Part shown: one piece after another, positions 43,752 through 51,711 of the stretch
Numbering within the stretch: position 1 is the stretch's first letter
How the letters are laid out: each line of letters starts with the position of its first letter
Source: Opitutus sp. GAS368
GTDB lineage: Bacteria; Verrucomicrobiota; Verrucomicrobiia; Opitutales; Opitutaceae
Length of the DNA stretch: 64,000 nucleotides
NCBI RefSeq assembly: GCF_900104925.1
Contig: NZ_LT629735.1
Span: forward strand, 3,951,001 to 4,015,000
Direction: 5' to 3'
Position numbers and translations under genes: made by a program
Notes under the pieces: generated by a model
The model's input: the letters and a program-made list of their open reading frames with translations, nothing else
Told to the model about the DNA's origin: nothing
Database searches by the model: none

Positions 43752-44825
43752 ATGCACGTGTCCATTCTGGCCCACCGGCTCGCCGCCGGACTGCTTGCCC
43801 TTTCGGTCGTCTTGCCGGCGGCCGAAATCATCCGCCCCAAGGTCGTGATTGTCGCCATGTTCGAGATCGGCGCGGACACGGGCGACCAGCCGGGCGAATT
43901 TCAATACTGGGTGGAACGCGAGAAACTGGACCGCGTCCTCCCGCTCCCCGCCGCCTACCATGCCATCCGCGCCAATGCCGACGGCTCCGTCATCGGCATC
44001 GTCACGGGCGTGGGCAACACCAACGCCGCCGCCAGCATCATGGCGCTCGGACTCGATCCGCGCTTCGACCTGAGCAAGAGCTACTGGCTCATCGCCGGCA
44101 TCGCGGGCGTCGACCCGCAGGTCGCCTCGGTCGGCTCCGCCGTCTGGGCGGACTTCGCCGTGGAGGGCGACCTCGGCCACGAAATCGACGCCCGGGAGAT
44201 TCCGGCCGGCTGGAAAACGGGCTATGTGCCGTTGAGGAAAAAGGAACCCTACGAGCTCCCCCTGCAGCCCCCGGAGGAGCTGGCGGACCACTGCTATCAA
44301 CTGAACCCGGCCCTGCTGCATTGGGCCTATGAGTTGACCAAGGACACCCCGCTCGCGGACAGCGAGGCGCTGCGTGCGTTTCGCGCCCGCTACACTGACA
44401 CCCCCGCCGCCCTGCGCCCGCCTTCGGTGCTGATCGGCTCCAACCTTGCCTCCAGCACCTATTGGCATGGCCGGCTTCTCAACCAGTGGGCGGAGGACTG
44501 GGTCGTCTATTACACCGCCGGCCGGGGCCGCTTCGCCACCACTGCCATGGAAGACACCGGCACCCTGCGGGCCCTGACCAATCTCACCCGGGCGGGCCGC
44601 GTCGACGTCAACCGTGTGCTGCTGCTGCGCACCGCCAGCAATCACGACATGCCGCCCCCGGGCGTCACCGCCGCCGAAAGCCTGGCCGGGGAGAAGATCG
44701 GGCACTATTCCGCCTACCTCCCCTCCCTTGAGGCCGCCCACGCGGTCGGCAGCCGCGTCGTACACGCGCTGGTCGGGGGCTGGAGCGTCTACGAGGCCAC
44801 CCCACCCTCCGCCCCGGTCCGCTGA
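43752..44825 (+). CDS. exported purine nucleoside permease/phosphorylase-like protein (NUP family)
   Basis: A 357-residue member of the NUP family, first named from a fungal purine nucleoside transporter but structurally related to nucleoside phosphorylases. Family stretches include VVIVAMFEIGADTGDQPGEF, IVTGVGNTNAAASIMALGLD, AGIAGVDPQVASVGSAVWAD and FATTAMEDTGTLRALTNL. The N-terminus MHVSILAHRLAAGLLALSVV is a signal peptide, so it should act in the periplasm, cleaving or binding nucleosides. ATG 43752 chosen for that reason; ATG 43701 is also in frame. A purine permease starts 12 bases downstream. Confidence 0.85.
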   Translation: MHVSILAHRLAAGLLALSVVLPAAEIIRPKVVIVAMFEIGADTGDQPGEFQYWVEREKLDRVLPLPAAYHAIRANADGSVIGIVTGVGNTNAAASIMALGLDPRFDLSKSYWLIAGIAGVDPQVASVGSAVWADFAVEGDLGHEIDAREIPAGWKTGYVPLRKKEPYELPLQPPEELADHCYQLNPALLHWAYELTKDTPLADSEALRAFRARYTDTPAALRPPSVLIGSNLASSTYWHGRLLNQWAEDWVVYYTAGRGRFATTAMEDTGTLRALTNLTRAGRVDVNRVLLLRTASNHDMPPPGVTAAESLAGEKIGHYSAYLPSLEAAHAVGSRVVHALVGGWSVYEATPPSAPVR

Positions 44826-44837
44826 GCCCCGCTTTCC

Positions 44838-46175
44838 ATGTTGCTTAACCGCCTCTACAAACTCGACCAGTCCGGCACCACCGTCGGCCGCGAACTCCAG
44901 GCCGGCGCCACGACCTTCGCGGCGATGGCCTACATCCTCGCGGTCAATCCCGCGATCCTGTCCGCCGCCGGCATGCCGCAGGCCGCGCTCATCACCGTCA
45001 CGGCGCTGACCGCCGCCGTCAGCACCCTGTTGATGGGCTTCCTGACGAATTACCCGCTGGCCCTCGCCCCGGGCATGGGGATCAACGCCTACTTCGCCTT
45101 CACCGTCTGCCTTGGCCTGGGCGTCTCCTGGCAGTCCGCCCTCGGCCTCGTCTTCGTCAACGGCTGCATCTTCCTCGCGTTGTCGGTCACCGGCGTGCGC
45201 GAGAAGATCATCGCAGCCATCCCGCACCAGCTGAAGCTGGCCATCACCTGCGGCATCGGCCTCTTCATCGCGTTCATCGGCCTGAAGAATGGCGGCATCG
45301 TCGTCTCCAGTCCCGCCACGTTTGTCACGCATGGTGATTTCGGCACGCCGGCCGTGCTGCTCTGCTTCGGTGGCATCCTGCTCACGGCTGTGCTGATCGC
45401 CCGCCGCATCCCCGGCGCCATCATCCTGTCCATCCTGGCCGTCACGCTCCTTGGCCTGTTCGTCTCCAACGGCAAGGGCGGCACCGTCACCACCATGCCG
45501 GGGTCGCTGTTTTCCCTGCCCGCCTCGCCCATGCCGACGATGTTCCAGTTGAACTTCGACCTGCTGCTGCACGACTTCGCCAAGGCCCTGCCCATCATCC
45601 TCACCCTGCTGCTCGTCGATATGTTCGACAACATCGGCACGCTGATCGGCGTCACCCAGCGCGCCGGCCTGCTGGACAAGGACGGCAAGCTGCCCAAGGC
45701 CGGCCGCGCGCTCGTGGCCGACTCCATCGCCGCCATCCTGAGCTCACTCTTCGGCACCTCGACGGTCGTCAGCTACATCGAGTCCGCCTCGGGCGTCGAG
45801 GCGGGCGGGCGCACCGGGTTGACCGGTGCCACGACCGCGGTCCTCTTCCTCTTCGCCCTCTTCCTGACCCCGGTGATCCTCGCCATTCCCGCCGCGGCCA
45901 CGGCCCCGGCGCTCGTCATCGTCGGCATCTTCATGTTCCAGTCCGTCGCCCAGCTGAAGCTCGACGACTTCGCCGAGACGGCGCCGGCCTTCCTGATCAT
46001 CGCCGGCATCCCGCTCAGCTTCAGCATCGCCGAGGGCATCGGCCTCGGCCTGATCGCCTACGCGGTCCTCCGCCTCGCCACCGGCCGGGCCAAGCAGACC
46101 TCGCCCCTGACCTACGTCCTGGCCCTCATCTTCAGCCTGCACCTGCTGCGCGCCATCGTCGCCCGCCTGTTCTGA
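44838..46175 (+). CDS. hypoxanthine/guanine-type NCS2 permease (AzgA/PbuG group)
   Basis: A 445-residue carrier with about 12 spans. It has GATTFAAMAYILAVNPAILS, the N-P-L-A-L-A-P-G-M-G-I-N-A-Y-F loop (about 75-90), LLLVDMFDNIGTLIGVTQRA with the substrate-site acid, and SSLFGTSTVVSYIESASGVE. These are diagnostic of the AzgA/PbuG/GhxP group. It probably imports the free base released by the preceding exported protein; the genes are 12 bases apart. Confidence 0.93.
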   Translation: MLLNRLYKLDQSGTTVGRELQAGATTFAAMAYILAVNPAILSAAGMPQAALITVTALTAAVSTLLMGFLTNYPLALAPGMGINAYFAFTVCLGLGVSWQSALGLVFVNGCIFLALSVTGVREKIIAAIPHQLKLAITCGIGLFIAFIGLKNGGIVVSSPATFVTHGDFGTPAVLLCFGGILLTAVLIARRIPGAIILSILAVTLLGLFVSNGKGGTVTTMPGSLFSLPASPMPTMFQLNFDLLLHDFAKALPIILTLLLVDMFDNIGTLIGVTQRAGLLDKDGKLPKAGRALVADSIAAILSSLFGTSTVVSYIESASGVEAGGRTGLTGATTAVLFLFALFLTPVILAIPAAATAPALVIVGIFMFQSVAQLKLDDFAETAPAFLIIAGIPLSFSIAEGIGLGLIAYAVLRLATGRAKQTSPLTYVLALIFSLHLLRAIVARLF

Positions 46176-46273
46176 CCGTTTTGCCGTTGCCGGCGCGGCG
46201 CCGGCACCTCGATGTTAACCAATGGTATGCTTGGGCACCCGCCTTCTCGCCCCCGGCCGGCATGGGACTTAAG

Positions 46274-46291
46274 TATACTATTAGTTGACAT
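46274..46291 (+). promoter_or_regulatory. possible -10 box before the adenosine deaminase gene
   Basis: TATACT at 46274-46279 lies in a short A+T-rich patch in the 183-base gap; a TTGACA follows at 46285-46290, too close to serve as its -35 but possibly part of a second promoter. The evidence is weak. Confidence 0.2.
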
Positions 46292-46358
46292 CCGCCGACC
46301 GACTCCGGCCGCAAGTTTCTGGTTGCCCGCCGCCGCGTCGCGTCGCCTAACTCATGTC

Positions 46359-47759
46359 ATGCGACACCTCGCCCTCCTGTCCATCCTGACTCTCGCGGCC
46401 CACGCGGTTCCGTTCGCCGACCGTTTCGAGGAGATCAAGAAGACCGCCAAGCCGGCGGAGCTCTACACGTTCCTCTACGCATTGCCCAAGGGCGGTGATC
46501 TTCACAACCACAGCGGCTCCGAGCGCCCCGAGTGGATCTACGCCATCTGCACCGACCCGGCGCGTAACGGTGGCGAGACCTTCTACACCCGCGCCCGCTT
46601 CGCCGCCGCGCCTGACGCCATCGCGCCCGCCCAGCGGTTCTACAACATCCGCCAGCATACCTACGACGGGCTGACCCCCGAAGTGCGCAAGGAATACGTC
46701 AGGCTCACCGACCTCACTCCCGAGGAACGCGCCGCCTGGTGCAACAGCCTCCGCCTCGACGCCCCGGGCGAGGGCCGCGACGAATTCTTCAGCAATATCT
46801 GGCCGCGCCGCGGGGACATCGAAAACTGTCTGCCGGTCGTCACCGAGTCACTCGTCGAGAACATCAAGGCGTTCGGCGCCGAGCACCTCGCCTATCTCGA
46901 GACCCAGTTCAGCGTTGGCGGAGTCCGGGCCAACGACGGCAGCGTGATTCCCATCGAAGACGCGGTCGCCTTCGTCCGGCGCCGGCTGGCCCAGCCCGAT
47001 GTCGCCAACAGCGGCGTGACCGTGCGCTTTCAAAAGGCCATCCTGCGCTTCCTGCCCGGCTCCGAGCAGCATCTTGCCCGGGCCTACGAGTTCGTCGACG
47101 CCCACCGCGACCTCTGGGTCGGCCTCAACATGGTCGGCATCGAGGAAAACGGCCACGGCTATCCTGCGCGCTTCCTCGAGGCCTTCCGGGCCCTCCGTGT
47201 CCGCTACCCGACCCTGGCGCTGTCGATCCACGCGGGCGAGATGGACGGCAACGACTCGCACATCCGCGACACGCTCCTCCTCGGTGCCAGCCGCATCGGC
47301 CATGGCGTGAACATCCTCAAGGATCCGGACACCCTGCTCCTGCTCCAGCAGACCCGCCGCGTGTTGATCGAGATCAACCTGATTTCCAACCGGCTCCTCG
47401 AATACACGCCCGACCTCGCGAAGCATCCCTTCCCGGAATTGCTCCGCACCGGCGTGCCGGTCTGCCTCAACACCGACGACCGCGGCATGTTCGACAGCAA
47501 TTTGACCGACGAATATTACACCGCCGTGACCACCTACAACCTGTCTTGGGACGAGATTGTCCAGCTCGGCCGCAACTCGCTCACCTTCTCGTTCGTCCAG
47601 CCCGACGTGAAGGCAAGGCTGTTGGCGGACTACGACCGGGCCGTGGCCGCGTTCGAGGCGAAATTCACGCCGCCGGACTCGCTCAGCCAGCTCGCAGCGG
47701 TCAAGCCGGTCACCTACGGCTACGCGAAGCGCAACTGGGGCTTCCCTTTCGCGCAATAA
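46359..47759 (+). CDS. exported adenosine deaminase-like protein
   Basis: Adenosine/AMP deaminase fold, 466 residues. A metal site KGGDLHNHSGSE lies near 45-56 (two histidines), the catalytic HAGEMDG near 298, GASRIGHGVNIL with the metal histidine near 317, and VCLNTDDRGMFDSNL with the metal aspartates near 375. A signal peptide (MRHLALLSILTLAAHAVPFA) places it outside the cytoplasm, like the ADGF-type secreted deaminases. It would convert adenosine to inosine ahead of the NUP-family protein and the hypoxanthine/guanine permease upstream. Confidence 0.9.
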   Translation: MRHLALLSILTLAAHAVPFADRFEEIKKTAKPAELYTFLYALPKGGDLHNHSGSERPEWIYAICTDPARNGGETFYTRARFAAAPDAIAPAQRFYNIRQHTYDGLTPEVRKEYVRLTDLTPEERAAWCNSLRLDAPGEGRDEFFSNIWPRRGDIENCLPVVTESLVENIKAFGAEHLAYLETQFSVGGVRANDGSVIPIEDAVAFVRRRLAQPDVANSGVTVRFQKAILRFLPGSEQHLARAYEFVDAHRDLWVGLNMVGIEENGHGYPARFLEAFRALRVRYPTLALSIHAGEMDGNDSHIRDTLLLGASRIGHGVNILKDPDTLLLLQQTRRVLIEINLISNRLLEYTPDLAKHPFPELLRTGVPVCLNTDDRGMFDSNLTDEYYTAVTTYNLSWDEIVQLGRNSLTFSFVQPDVKARLLADYDRAVAAFEAKFTPPDSLSQLAAVKPVTYGYAKRNWGFPFAQ

Positions 47760-47773
47760 GCCCTCTCGGCAAA

Positions 47774-47827
47774 TGTAGGGTCGCCGCTCGGCGGCGGACC
47801 GGTCCGGCGGCAAGCGCCGACCCTACA
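47774..47827. repeat. REP pair (GTAGGGTCG family)
   Basis: TGTAGGGTCGCCGCTCGGCG to GCGCCGACCCTACA with central GGACCGGTCCGGCG, as in the amidase copy at 33458-33510. It starts 14 bases after the deaminase stop. Confidence 0.9.
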
Positions 47828-47888
47828 ATTTTTCTGCAATATAGCCGGGCATCCGGACTCACATGTGGTGCGTAAGTTGATTTGCACC

Positions 47889-48332
47889 ATGTTCTCCCCG
47901 GCTGAAAAATTCGAGCTGGCCGCCATTCCCGTCGTCACCGCCGGGGTGGCCTGGCTGGCACCGCACGCCGGTGTGACGCTGGAGGCGGGCGAACTCATCG
48001 CCGGCGTGGCCCTTCTGATTCTGGTCCAGGGTTTCTTTCGCGACCTGTGGCTGCTCCGCCAGGCCCGACGTCAGGCCGCGGCCCCGGCCCGCGAGGCCAG
48101 GTGCATGTGTGTCGAGTCCGCGCTCGGGCTCACCGGCATCGTGGCCGGCATCGGGTTGGTCGGGCTGGGCTTTGCCCGGACCGTTTTCCTGCACGCCTCC
48201 GGTCTGGCGGCCATCGTTTTCGGCACGATGACCGCAGGCTACCTGCTCAAGGATTTCGTCTTCACGTGGTCGCCCTGGAAAATTTACCGAGAGAAGGACC
48301 ACGCCCAGGTCATCTTTCGCTGGCGGAAGTGA
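47889..48332 (+). CDS. membrane hypothetical protein
   Basis: A 147-residue protein with about four predicted membrane spans (AIPVVTAGVAWLAPHAGVTL; GELIAGVALLILVQGFF; ALGLTGIVAGIGLVGLGFA; LAAIVFGTMTAGYLLKDFVF) and a short basic C-terminus. The middle loop contains CMCVESALG, two close cysteines that could bind a metal or cofactor. I know no function. ATG 47889 chosen over the upstream ATG at 47865. Confidence 0.65.
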   Translation: MFSPAEKFELAAIPVVTAGVAWLAPHAGVTLEAGELIAGVALLILVQGFFRDLWLLRQARRQAAAPAREARCMCVESALGLTGIVAGIGLVGLGFARTVFLHASGLAAIVFGTMTAGYLLKDFVFTWSPWKIYREKDHAQVIFRWRK

Positions 48333-48342
48333 AACTGTCTTG

Positions 48343-48440
48343 AGGTGAACGCGGCCTCCGGACGCGTTTTCTGGGGCGAGGCCAACCCGCCCGGCCCGCC
48401 AGCCATAGCCTTGGCGACGGTTGAAGGCCGGGTTCCACCT
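48343..48440. repeat. long REP-like pair (GGTGGAACC family, 98 bp)
   Basis: AGGTGAACGCGGCCTCCGGA to GGCCGGGTTCCACCT. Its centre (AGCCATAGCCTTGGCGACGG) matches the inverted copy at 51571-51674, so these two form a longer subgroup. Confidence 0.85.
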
Positions 48441-48462
48441 GGGTCAAATCGGACGATGAGTC

Positions 48463-48909
48463 CTAAAAGGGCGGCTTGGTCGCCGCCCGCGACGCACAGA
48501 CCACGAGGAGCGGAATGGTCGTGTTGTGCCGCACCTTGTCGATCGTGCTGCCGTGCAGCAGGTCGCCGATGAGTTTGTGGCCGTGCGAGGCCAGCGCGAT
48601 GAGGTCGCAGTGGGAGCTCGCGGCAATCTTGACAATCTCGGTCGGTGGATTGCCCAGCGCCAGCAGCGTGTCGACGCGCAGGCCGCCGAGGCGGAGCCGC
48701 TCGGCGGTGCTTTCAAGGTATTCGCTGTCGGCGCGCATCTCATCGGACTCGGCGAGCTTGAGCTGTTCGAAGTTGCGCGCGGCCCAGCCGTCGGCGACGT
48801 GCAGCAGCAGCAGCTCCGCGTTGACCTGGCGCGCCAGCTGGCAGATATGGGGCAGCAGGTGCCCGTCGGCCGGGCCGTTCTCGAGGGCGACCAGGATCTT
48901 GGTATACAT
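48463..48909 (-). CDS. universal stress protein, UspA family
   Basis: A 148-residue single-domain Usp: MYTKILVALENGPADGHLLP, LLLLHVADGW, and the ATP-site region ALASHGHKLIGDLLHGSTID ending VRHNTTIPLLVV (pattern G-x2-...-G-S/T). It begins 2 bases after the mntH stop and so belongs to the manganese-transport operon, an association seen in other bacteria. Confidence 0.9.
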   Translation of the reverse strand: MYTKILVALENGPADGHLLPHICQLARQVNAELLLLHVADGWAARNFEQLKLAESDEMRADSEYLESTAERLRLGGLRVDTLLALGNPPTEIVKIAASSHCDLIALASHGHKLIGDLLHGSTIDKVRHNTTIPLLVVCASRAATKPPF

Positions 48910-48911
48910 GG

Positions 48912-50273
48912 TCAGTTCCCCCCGGTCACGCCGGCGATGTCCAGCAGCAGTTTCACGTTGAGGCCGATGATAACCAAAGTGACCGTCCAGCCGAGCAGTT
49001 TTATCCACCACGGGTTGACGAATTCGCCCATCTTGGCCTTCTCCCCCGTGAAGCGCATCAACGGCCAGCAGGCGAAACCCAGCTGCATGCTCAGGCAGAC
49101 CTGGCTGGCGAGCAGCAGTTGCGTGCTCTTGCTCTCGCCAAAGCAGCCGATGACCACCAAGGCGGGCACGATGGCGATGGCCCGGGTGATCAGCCGGCGC
49201 AGCCAGGGCCGCAGGCGGATGTTCAGGAATCCCTCCATGACAATCTGACCGGCGAGCGTGCCGGTCAGCGTCGAGTTCTGACCGGAGGCCAGCAGGGCCA
49301 GGGCGAAAAGGGTGCTCGCGAACGTCACCCCGAGCACCCCGTCGAGCAGATGGAAGGCCTCCTGAATCTCACCGACCTGCTCGTGGCCGTTGCCGTGGAA
49401 CGCCGCGGCGGCGAGCACGAGGATCGCCCCGTTGATGAAGAGCGCAAACATGAGCGCGAAGGTCGAGTCGATGGTCCCGAACTTGATCGCCTCGCGCTTG
49501 CCGGCCGGGTTCTGCGCGAATTTCCGTGTCTGGATGATCGACGAGTGCAGGTAGAGGTTGTGCGGCATGACCGTCGCCCCGAGGATGCCGATCGCCACGT
49601 AGAGCATCTCCGAGTTGCGGAGGATTTCCAGCCGCGGAATGAAACCGCGGAAAACTCCGCCGAGGTCGGGCTGGGCGACAAACAGCTCGACCGCAAAGCA
49701 GCCGCCGATGGTGAGGATCAGCGTGATGACCAACGCCTCGATGTAGCGGAATCCGCGGTGCTGGAGCAGCAGCACGATCATGACGTCGAACGCCGTGATC
49801 ACGCAGCCCCACATCAGCGGGATGCCGAACAGGAGTTGCAACCCGATGGCCGATCCGACGACCTCCGCCAGATCGCAGGCCGCAATGGCGGCTTCACAGA
49901 GTATATAAAGGAACCACACCGTGGGTTTGGAATAGTGGTCGCGGCAGGCCTGCGCCAGATCCCGCCCGGTGGCGACCCCGAGCTTGATGCTCAGGTGCTG
50001 CAGGAGGATGGCCATCAGGTTCGAAACCATGATGACGGACAGCAGGGTGTAGCCGAATTTCGCCCCGCCCGCGAGGTCGGTGGCCCAATTGCCGGGATCC
50101 ATGTAACCCACCGCCACCAAAAAACCCGGCCCGGAGAATGCCAGCACCTTGCGCCAGAAGCCGGCGGTGACGGGCACGGCCACGCTGCCGTGCGACTCCG
50201 GCAGGCTCAGCGCCACCCGGGCGTGCCGCCAGCCCGGCTCTGCTCCGGGGGGCTTGGAAGTGGCTTCACTCAT
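48912..50273 (-). CDS. mntH: Nramp family manganese/divalent metal transporter
   Basis: Proton-coupled importer of Mn(II)/Fe(II). The 453-residue protein has the TM1 metal motif YMDPGNWATDLAGG (D-P-G-N) and the TM6 motif GATVMPHNLYLHSSII (M-P-H-N), both complete, and 11 predicted spans. The start MSEATSKPPG (ATG 50273) is 14 bases from the upstream outer-membrane protein stop. All three genes (50288 gene, mntH, Usp) are in one minus-strand operon under the operator at 51034. Confidence 0.95.
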   Translation of the reverse strand: MSEATSKPPGAEPGWRHARVALSLPESHGSVAVPVTAGFWRKVLAFSGPGFLVAVGYMDPGNWATDLAGGAKFGYTLLSVIMVSNLMAILLQHLSIKLGVATGRDLAQACRDHYSKPTVWFLYILCEAAIAACDLAEVVGSAIGLQLLFGIPLMWGCVITAFDVMIVLLLQHRGFRYIEALVITLILTIGGCFAVELFVAQPDLGGVFRGFIPRLEILRNSEMLYVAIGILGATVMPHNLYLHSSIIQTRKFAQNPAGKREAIKFGTIDSTFALMFALFINGAILVLAAAAFHGNGHEQVGEIQEAFHLLDGVLGVTFASTLFALALLASGQNSTLTGTLAGQIVMEGFLNIRLRPWLRRLITRAIAIVPALVVIGCFGESKSTQLLLASQVCLSMQLGFACWPLMRFTGEKAKMGEFVNPWWIKLLGWTVTLVIIGLNVKLLLDIAGVTGGN

Positions 50274-50287
50274 GGATGGCCGGATCC

Positions 50288-51031
50288 TCAGAAGCCATAA
50301 TTGAAGCGCAGCACGTGGTTCCAGTCCGCCGCACCGCGATAGATGGCATAATCCCACCAAGTATCTGCCGAAACGTGCAGGGTCGCGCCCAGACCGACGG
50401 TCCCCGCCCACGGCAGACCGCCGGTGGATTTGCCCATGGTCGCCTCGCCGTAGACCTCAATCGCCTTCAGGATCGAGCGTTTCACCGCCACCGAGCCGAA
50501 CAACTTGTTGTCATAGCCGGTGGCGGCGGCGTTCCGCAGGAAATCCACCTCGCCCATCGCGTCGAGGCTGAAGCCGCCGGCCAGTTCGGTGTGCAGCGGC
50601 ACGATGAGGCCGCCCTCCATGGCGTGGTTGCCGACGCCACCCGAATTCGTGGGCAGCTTCACGAAGGGCAGCAGGGCAATCGTGGTGTAATTATCCGGCG
50701 ACTCGTAGAACCGCCACTTGGTGCGGAAATACACGTCGCCGATGCCGCTCCGGCGGTCGGTGAAGGTGCCGGCCACATATTTCTGGCTGACGAAAACCTC
50801 CGCCCCGGCCTGCACGTCCCAGCTGGAGGTCAGGCCCGTCGTCAGGAACGTCGTGGCGGCGCCGAAACCCGTATAGTTCCGGCCCGACTCCCGGTCGACG
50901 GTCACCGCAATGGCGTTCATCCTGAGCAGGAAGCGCCCCGGCTGCACCGTCACCGGCGTCTCGGTGATCTGGGCGCGCGCCATGACGGCGAGCAACAGCA
51001 ACAGTCCCGTCGTCCGTAGGAATTGATACAT
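50288..51031 (-). CDS. outer-membrane beta-barrel protein, manganese operon
   Basis: 247 residues with a signal peptide (MYQFLRTTGLLLLLAVMARA) and alternating beta strands ending in an aromatic C-terminus (LRFNYGF), as in outer-membrane porin-like proteins of the 'MetA-pathway/transporter' group. It is the first gene of the operon with mntH and directly downstream of the putative MntR operator. It may be an outer-membrane channel for manganese, comparable to MnoP in function but not obviously in sequence. Confidence 0.75.
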   Translation of the reverse strand: MYQFLRTTGLLLLLAVMARAQITETPVTVQPGRFLLRMNAIAVTVDRESGRNYTGFGAATTFLTTGLTSSWDVQAGAEVFVSQKYVAGTFTDRRSGIGDVYFRTKWRFYESPDNYTTIALLPFVKLPTNSGGVGNHAMEGGLIVPLHTELAGGFSLDAMGEVDFLRNAAATGYDNKLFGSVAVKRSILKAIEVYGEATMGKSTGGLPWAGTVGLGATLHVSADTWWDYAIYRGAADWNHVLRFNYGF

Positions 51032-51033
51032 AA

Positions 51034-51049
51034 TGTAGCTTTGGCTACA
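51034..51049. promoter_or_regulatory. candidate MntR operator
   Basis: A perfect inverted repeat TGTAGC-TTTG-GCTACA lies 2 bases upstream of the outer-membrane gene start and 44 bases from mntR, between the divergent genes. It fits a metalloregulator site controlling the manganese operon and mntR itself. Confidence 0.6.
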
Positions 51050-51093
51050 CTTGGAGCTCGACATGTCAAGCGCTTCCCATCAGCAAAGGCGGC

Positions 51094-51543
51094 GTGCCCG
51101 TGAAAAAAGCCGTCCGCTCCGCCGCCAAGCCCGTGCGCCCCTCCGCCCTCCAGGCCGAGAGCCTGCGCCAGACGCGGCGCGAGCATGCGGCGGAGACCGC
51201 CGAGGACTATGTGGAGGCCATCGCCGACCTGGCGGCCGCCCAGGGCGAGGCCCGCGTCGTGGACCTGGCCCGGCGGCTGGGCGTGACGCATGTGACGGTC
51301 AACCGCACCCTCGTTCGCCTGCAGCGCGAGCGCCTGGTCTCGGTCCAGCCCTACCGGGCCATCTTCCTGACCCCCGCCGGCCGCAAGCTCGCCGAGGAGT
51401 GCCAGCATCGCCACAGCGTCGTCGTCGCCTTCCTGCGGTCGCTCGGGATCCCGGAAAAGACCGCCGAAATCGACGCCGAGGGCATCGAGCATCACGTCAG
51501 CCCCGAGACGCTGGCCGCCTTTGCCCGGCAGACGGCAAGGTAG
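51094..51543 (+). CDS. mntR: DtxR/MntR family manganese-responsive regulator
   Basis: A 149-residue regulator like E. coli MntR (about 155). The winged helix carries EDYVEAIADLAAAQGEARVV and VTHVTVNRTLVRLQRERLVS. The metal/dimer domain has HRHSVVVAFLRSLGIPEKTA and AEIDAEGIEHHVSPETL, which contains the Mn-ligand pattern E-x2-H. No SH3 domain is present. GTG at 51094 or 51100; AAAGG at 51085 favours the first. The TAG stop is the TAG of a GTAG-headed REP hairpin (51540-51565), so the gene ends inside a repeat. Confidence 0.92.
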   Translation: MPVKKAVRSAAKPVRPSALQAESLRQTRREHAAETAEDYVEAIADLAAAQGEARVVDLARRLGVTHVTVNRTLVRLQRERLVSVQPYRAIFLTPAGRKLAEECQHRHSVVVAFLRSLGIPEKTAEIDAEGIEHHVSPETLAAFARQTAR

Positions 51544-51565
51544 GGCGCGGACTCCGTTCCGCGCC
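51540..51565. repeat. single GTAG-headed REP-like hairpin ending mntR
   Basis: GTAG, then GGCGCGGA / TCCGCGCC (perfect 8-bp stem, loop CTCCGT). The TAG is the mntR stop codon. Confidence 0.75.
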
Positions 51566-51570
51566 TCACG

Positions 51571-51674
51571 AGGTGGACCCGGCCTTCAGCCGCCGCCAAG
51601 GCCATGGCCGACAGGCCAGACGGGTTGGCTGCGGCGTGCGTCCAAAAAACCGGTCCGGAGGCCCGGTTCCACCT
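51571..51674. repeat. long REP-like pair (GGTGGAACC family, 104 bp)
   Basis: AGGTGGACCCGGCCTTCAGC to CGGAGGCCCGGTTCCACCT, the inverted relative of 48343-48440. It contains an in-frame ATG that would lengthen the next gene; that extension is rejected. Confidence 0.85.
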
Positions 51675-51711
51675 TGTCACCGCCGCGCCGCCCGTGCATC
51701 TCAGCAGGTGC

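Noticed and set aside
46176-46358. Purine riboswitch upstream of the adenosine deaminase gene
   Set aside because: I looked for the conserved purine-riboswitch core and loop pairs and could not find them; only a possible -10 box and a GC-rich palindrome are visible.
51604-51711. N-terminal extension of the FbpB-type permease
   Set aside because: Encoded by the REP-like pair at 51571-51674; the first membrane span begins right after ATG 51712.
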